Source of the DNA: Prinsepia uniflora
Taxonomy: Eukaryota; Streptophyta; Magnoliopsida; Rosales; Rosaceae
Reading direction: 5' to 3'
DNA: 64,000 nt
Assembly (NCBI GenBank): GCA_032719365.1
Contig: CM064862.1
Location: forward strand, 7,156,001 to 7,220,000
Made by a program: the position numbers and the translations under genes. Below, one piece after another: positions 60,980 to 64,000 of the stretch (position 1 is the first letter of the stretch; each line of letters opens with the position of its first letter). The notes under the pieces were generated by a model. It had not been told where the DNA came from and did not search any database. It was given only the letters and a program-made list of their open reading frames with translations.

Positions 60980-61195
60980 TGTCAGGACCCGACTCATCTA
61001 GCACCATATTGTCCGCTTTGGGCCTCGCCCTCACGGTTTTATTTTCGGGAGCTCATGGTGCAACTTTCCAGGGGGTCACCCATCAAGGAATTGTACCAAC
61101 CTCAACTCTCTTAACTTTGGGGTTCCAATCCCCCCCCCCCCCCCCCCCAAAAGCCACTTGAGCTCCCAAAAGGCCTAGTGCTAGATAGGTGTGTG
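60980..61195 (-). mobile_element. Cassandra LTR, 5' truncated by LTR E
   Basis: The reverse complement matches 10337-10562 of the complete Cassandra LTR, ending GGGTCCTGACA at 60980. The 5S-derived domain is visible, with box C-like GATGGGTGACC at about 61074-61084 and box A-like AAAGTTAA near 61110-61118. The left third of the LTR is missing, where LTR E begins. Confidence 0.85.
61130..61148. repeat. homopolymer of 19 C
   Basis: Lies within the Cassandra copy where the 10-kb copy has a mixed sequence. It may be an expansion or an assembly error. Confidence 0.9.
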
Positions 61196-63588
61196 CGACA
61201 GGACCCATCCCAATCCCCCCGGGATTAGTGCGGGATGACCCTGCTCCCGTCTGACACGAAGTGTCAGACAAGGGATATTTCCAACCTTTGCCCTCCCGGG
61301 CTATCAGAGTACGCCAGAATCCGGAGGAGGTATGTGATATCTCGGTCTCTGCTACAGTCCACATCCGATGTCAACCTGAAGGGCAGTCAAAACATTAAAA
61401 GCTGCGAGTGGACAAAACAAGAGTTAATAAAAACATTTCATAAGAAGACATTTGTACCCTTCACTAAAAAACATGCATGCATTTGAAAACCATTTATCCG
61501 AAATAAACCATATATGGGAACTAAGCCCAAAACCAAGATTGAAAGAACCATAATGAAAATGAGCATACGGGCCACTGCCCAAATCCATAATGAAAGAATC
61601 ATAAAGACTCAACCGTACGGGCCACTGCCCAAAACCTGTGTAAACACACATCATATATCATATCATATAGCATACATCATATATACATATAATTCACACA
61701 ACCAATCCTGTCACAGTTTCCAAAGCTACGCGCGTGCTACCTAGGTCTCAATCCGAGTCTTCTCAAAGTCAAGATCAATGTCCGCAGACCACTGACCCTA
61801 CCTGAGGTAATAGTAATCATAGCCTTCTTGAGAGTAAGGAACCCAACTGAGGAGTGACTCCACTCAGTCGGTGCTCCGTGACTACTCCGGGGTCCACCCA
61901 GGCCAACGACCCTCCCCGGAGGAGATAATAGAAGTAAAGGAAGGTATATGAACATATATATACATAACATAAACACTCATGCCCGGTTCCCCTGAACCGT
62001 CATGATCCATAACATCCATTAACCAGGGTTCATGTCGGTTTCCATAAATCGTCATGAAACAGAATGACCTGACAAAGGTTCATGCCGGTTCCCATAAACC
62101 GTCATGAACAACAATGACCATTCCAGAGTTCATGCCGGTTCCCGTAAACCGTCATGAACTTGGAAATCCATCTAGGGTCCCTGACCCGAAATCATAAACC
62201 GTAAAATAACTGGGTCTCGTGTCCGAACATATGACATCAGCTGGGCACCGTGCCCGATATCTAAGGTCATATGCCCGAGACAAAACCAAATGGGTCTCAT
62301 ACCCGAGTTTATCCTTTTGAAATCCAAAACCATTTCATTTAGACCGATAAAGAAATACCGACCCGTATAAGCACCGTATAGGGCCGAAACCTCGAAATAC
62401 GTGCCTATACGTAACCACACATCCAAATGCACTCATGGCATCACAAACAAGTATTTAAAACATATAATAAACATTTATGCATGCACCAATTTAGAAAACA
62501 AGGTCCACTCACAGACCGGCCGAGCTGCCGCCTCAATTTACGTGCCATAGGCTCTCCCGAGCCGATCACCATCACCGGGACTCCCAAACCTGTCCAAATT
62601 TTAATAGAAGGTTACTAACTACTTAATTAACCTCCCATTAAAGCCCCGTAATTTTCCCGAACTTTTAACTATTTTTAAGCCGGCCCTAAACATATCGAGA
62701 TGGTGTCCAATTGACACGAAACTAGTTCCAAAATGTTCGTTACATCGAATAGAAGATTTCCCGTGTTGAACACTTTCCCAAATTATGGCCCACGCGTCCT
62801 CGCGCGCCCCTAGAAGGTCAAAAACACTGTTCATCGTCTTCAACCTCCAGCTTACTGTTCACGACACTGTTCATTCGTCTTCAACCTCGGTTTTCTCCGG
62901 TTTTCGAACCGATTTTAGGTCCATTTCATCCCATTTTAATCCTAATATCATCCTAATCCTATTTCCTATTATTTAGACATTAAAAACCGAAGGAAAAACA
63001 CCAAAACCGTGCCCATTCAATCCGGCCATGGCGGAGGTATTTTCCTCCGCCATCCACGGTTGTTCCCGGCCGTTCTAGGCCTCGAAACCAATCCTAAAAT
63101 AACCCTGGAGTCCCTAGAAACCTTACCCAATCCTTAGAATCGAATAAAAATCAACAAAACCGAATTTGAATTTTTTGAATATTTTCTTACCTCACGGTCG
63201 TCCTCCTCCCGCCGTGAACCGCCGCGTCCTCCGCCGTCCTCAGTCTTACAGTCCTTCCTCTCATTCCCTCATGGTCATGTTCAGCTCGTAGGGTCATGGT
63301 GGTAAGATGTGGGATGTGTTTGAAGAAAATGAAGAAATGGTGCATAAGGGAGGGGGTTTCGGGTTTGTGAGAAAATGCAAAGAAATGAAGATGATGATGT
63401 TGATCTGGTGAGAGGAGTGAGGACTAGATGATTAGATGAGTGGTGAGGATTTGAGAGATTAAGTGAAGTGGAAGGCTAGGATTGATTGTTAGAAGATATT
63501 AATTATAAAATAATAAATATAATAATATTTAATTTAGTAGATCCACAAATTAGGTTTATTGACTAATAGGATGAGTGACACTTGTCAC
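61196..63588 (-). mobile_element. LTR E, same subfamily as LTR B, cut by the assembly gap
   Basis: The plus-strand start is CGACAGGACCCATCCC, with C in place of the usual first T, followed by sequence close to 4171 onward in LTR B. It shares the CCGGTTCCC...AAACCGTCA array (61978-62161). The sequence stops at the N run within GACACTTGTCAC, so its other end, a possible internal region and TSDs cannot be seen. Small frames inside have no domains. Confidence 0.85.
61978..62161 (-). repeat. short tandem array inside LTR E
   Basis: Four copies related to those at 4938-5117. Confidence 0.8.
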
Positions 63589-64000
63589 NNNNNNNNNNNN
63601 NNNNNNNNNNNNNNNNNNNNNNNNNNNNNNNNNNNNNNNNNNNNNNNNNNNNNNNNNNNNNNNNNNNNNNNNNNNNNNNNNNNNNNNNNNNNNNNNNNNN
63701 NNNNNNNNNNNNNNNNNNNNNNNNNNNNNNNNNNNNNNNNNNNNNNNNNNNNNNNNNNNNNNNNNNNNNNNNNNNNNNNNNNNNNNNNNNNNNNNNNNNN
63801 NNNNNNNNNNNNNNNNNNNNNNNNNNNNNNNNNNNNNNNNNNNNNNNNNNNNNNNNNNNNNNNNNNNNNNNNNNNNNNNNNNNNNNNNNNNNNNNNNNNN
63901 NNNNNNNNNNNNNNNNNNNNNNNNNNNNNNNNNNNNNNNNNNNNNNNNNNNNNNNNNNNNNNNNNNNNNNNNNNNNNNNNNNNNNNNNNNNNNNNNNNNN
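63589..64000. other. assembly gap (N run)
   Basis: 412 N to the window end. No sequence is available. Confidence 1.

Noticed and set aside
1..64000. CRISPR array, operon, defence island or biosynthetic cluster
   Set aside because: The tandem arrays seen are LTR, CACTA or coding repeats. The window is plant DNA with four isolated host genes.

Overview
This window is nuclear DNA from a eudicot plant. The evidence is spliced genes of plant-specific families (DUF868, stress-responsive A/B barrel), plant-type Ty3, Copia, L1, CACTA and Cassandra elements, and AT-rich intergenic DNA. The genus cannot be fixed from sequence alone. All coordinates come from reading; no alignment or search was run.

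Layout. (1) 1-14.2 kb is a transposon graveyard. A degenerate element carries two solo LTRs with perfect target site duplications (TSDs): 422-3102 on plus and 4170-6986 on minus. Next is a minus-strand L1 LINE spread over 7905-14200. It is broken by a chimeric LTR/Cassandra unit (8803-10562) and by a 3'-truncated Copia element (11262-13289). (2) 14.2-20.4 kb is AT-rich gene space with an intact single-exon DUF868 gene (17153-18106) and a probable small solo LTR. (3) 20987-30559 is a complete, very young, non-coding LTR retrotransposon (LARD type, minus strand). Its LTRs are 2952 bp with only three differences seen, and its TSD is GATCG. (4) 30.6-46.7 kb is gene space. It holds a CACTA element (34205-36164), a three-exon cytosolic fructose-bisphosphate aldolase gene (37042-39551) with a CACTA-like MITE in intron 1, a two-exon gene for a secreted cysteine-rich, probably GPI-anchored protein (40745-41643, minus), and a two-exon stress-responsive A/B barrel gene (42845-43474, minus). 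(5) 46768-59164 is a plus-strand solo LTR (TSD TTATT) split by a second complete LARD element (48902-58434, minus, TSD CGGGG). (6) 59.2-63.6 kb is a minus-strand L1 fragment, a Cassandra LTR piece and an LTR that runs into an assembly gap (63589-64000).

The host genes are unrelated single-copy genes and form no pathway. No defence system, gene cluster or CRISPR array is present. The most unusual object is the unit at 8803-10562. It is bounded by a perfect TATTT duplication, but its left 1.4 kb comes from a Ty3-type LTR and its right 322 bp is a whole Cassandra LTR with its 5S-rRNA-derived domain. Removing the unit exactly restores an L1 reading frame, so it looks like one integrated chimera.
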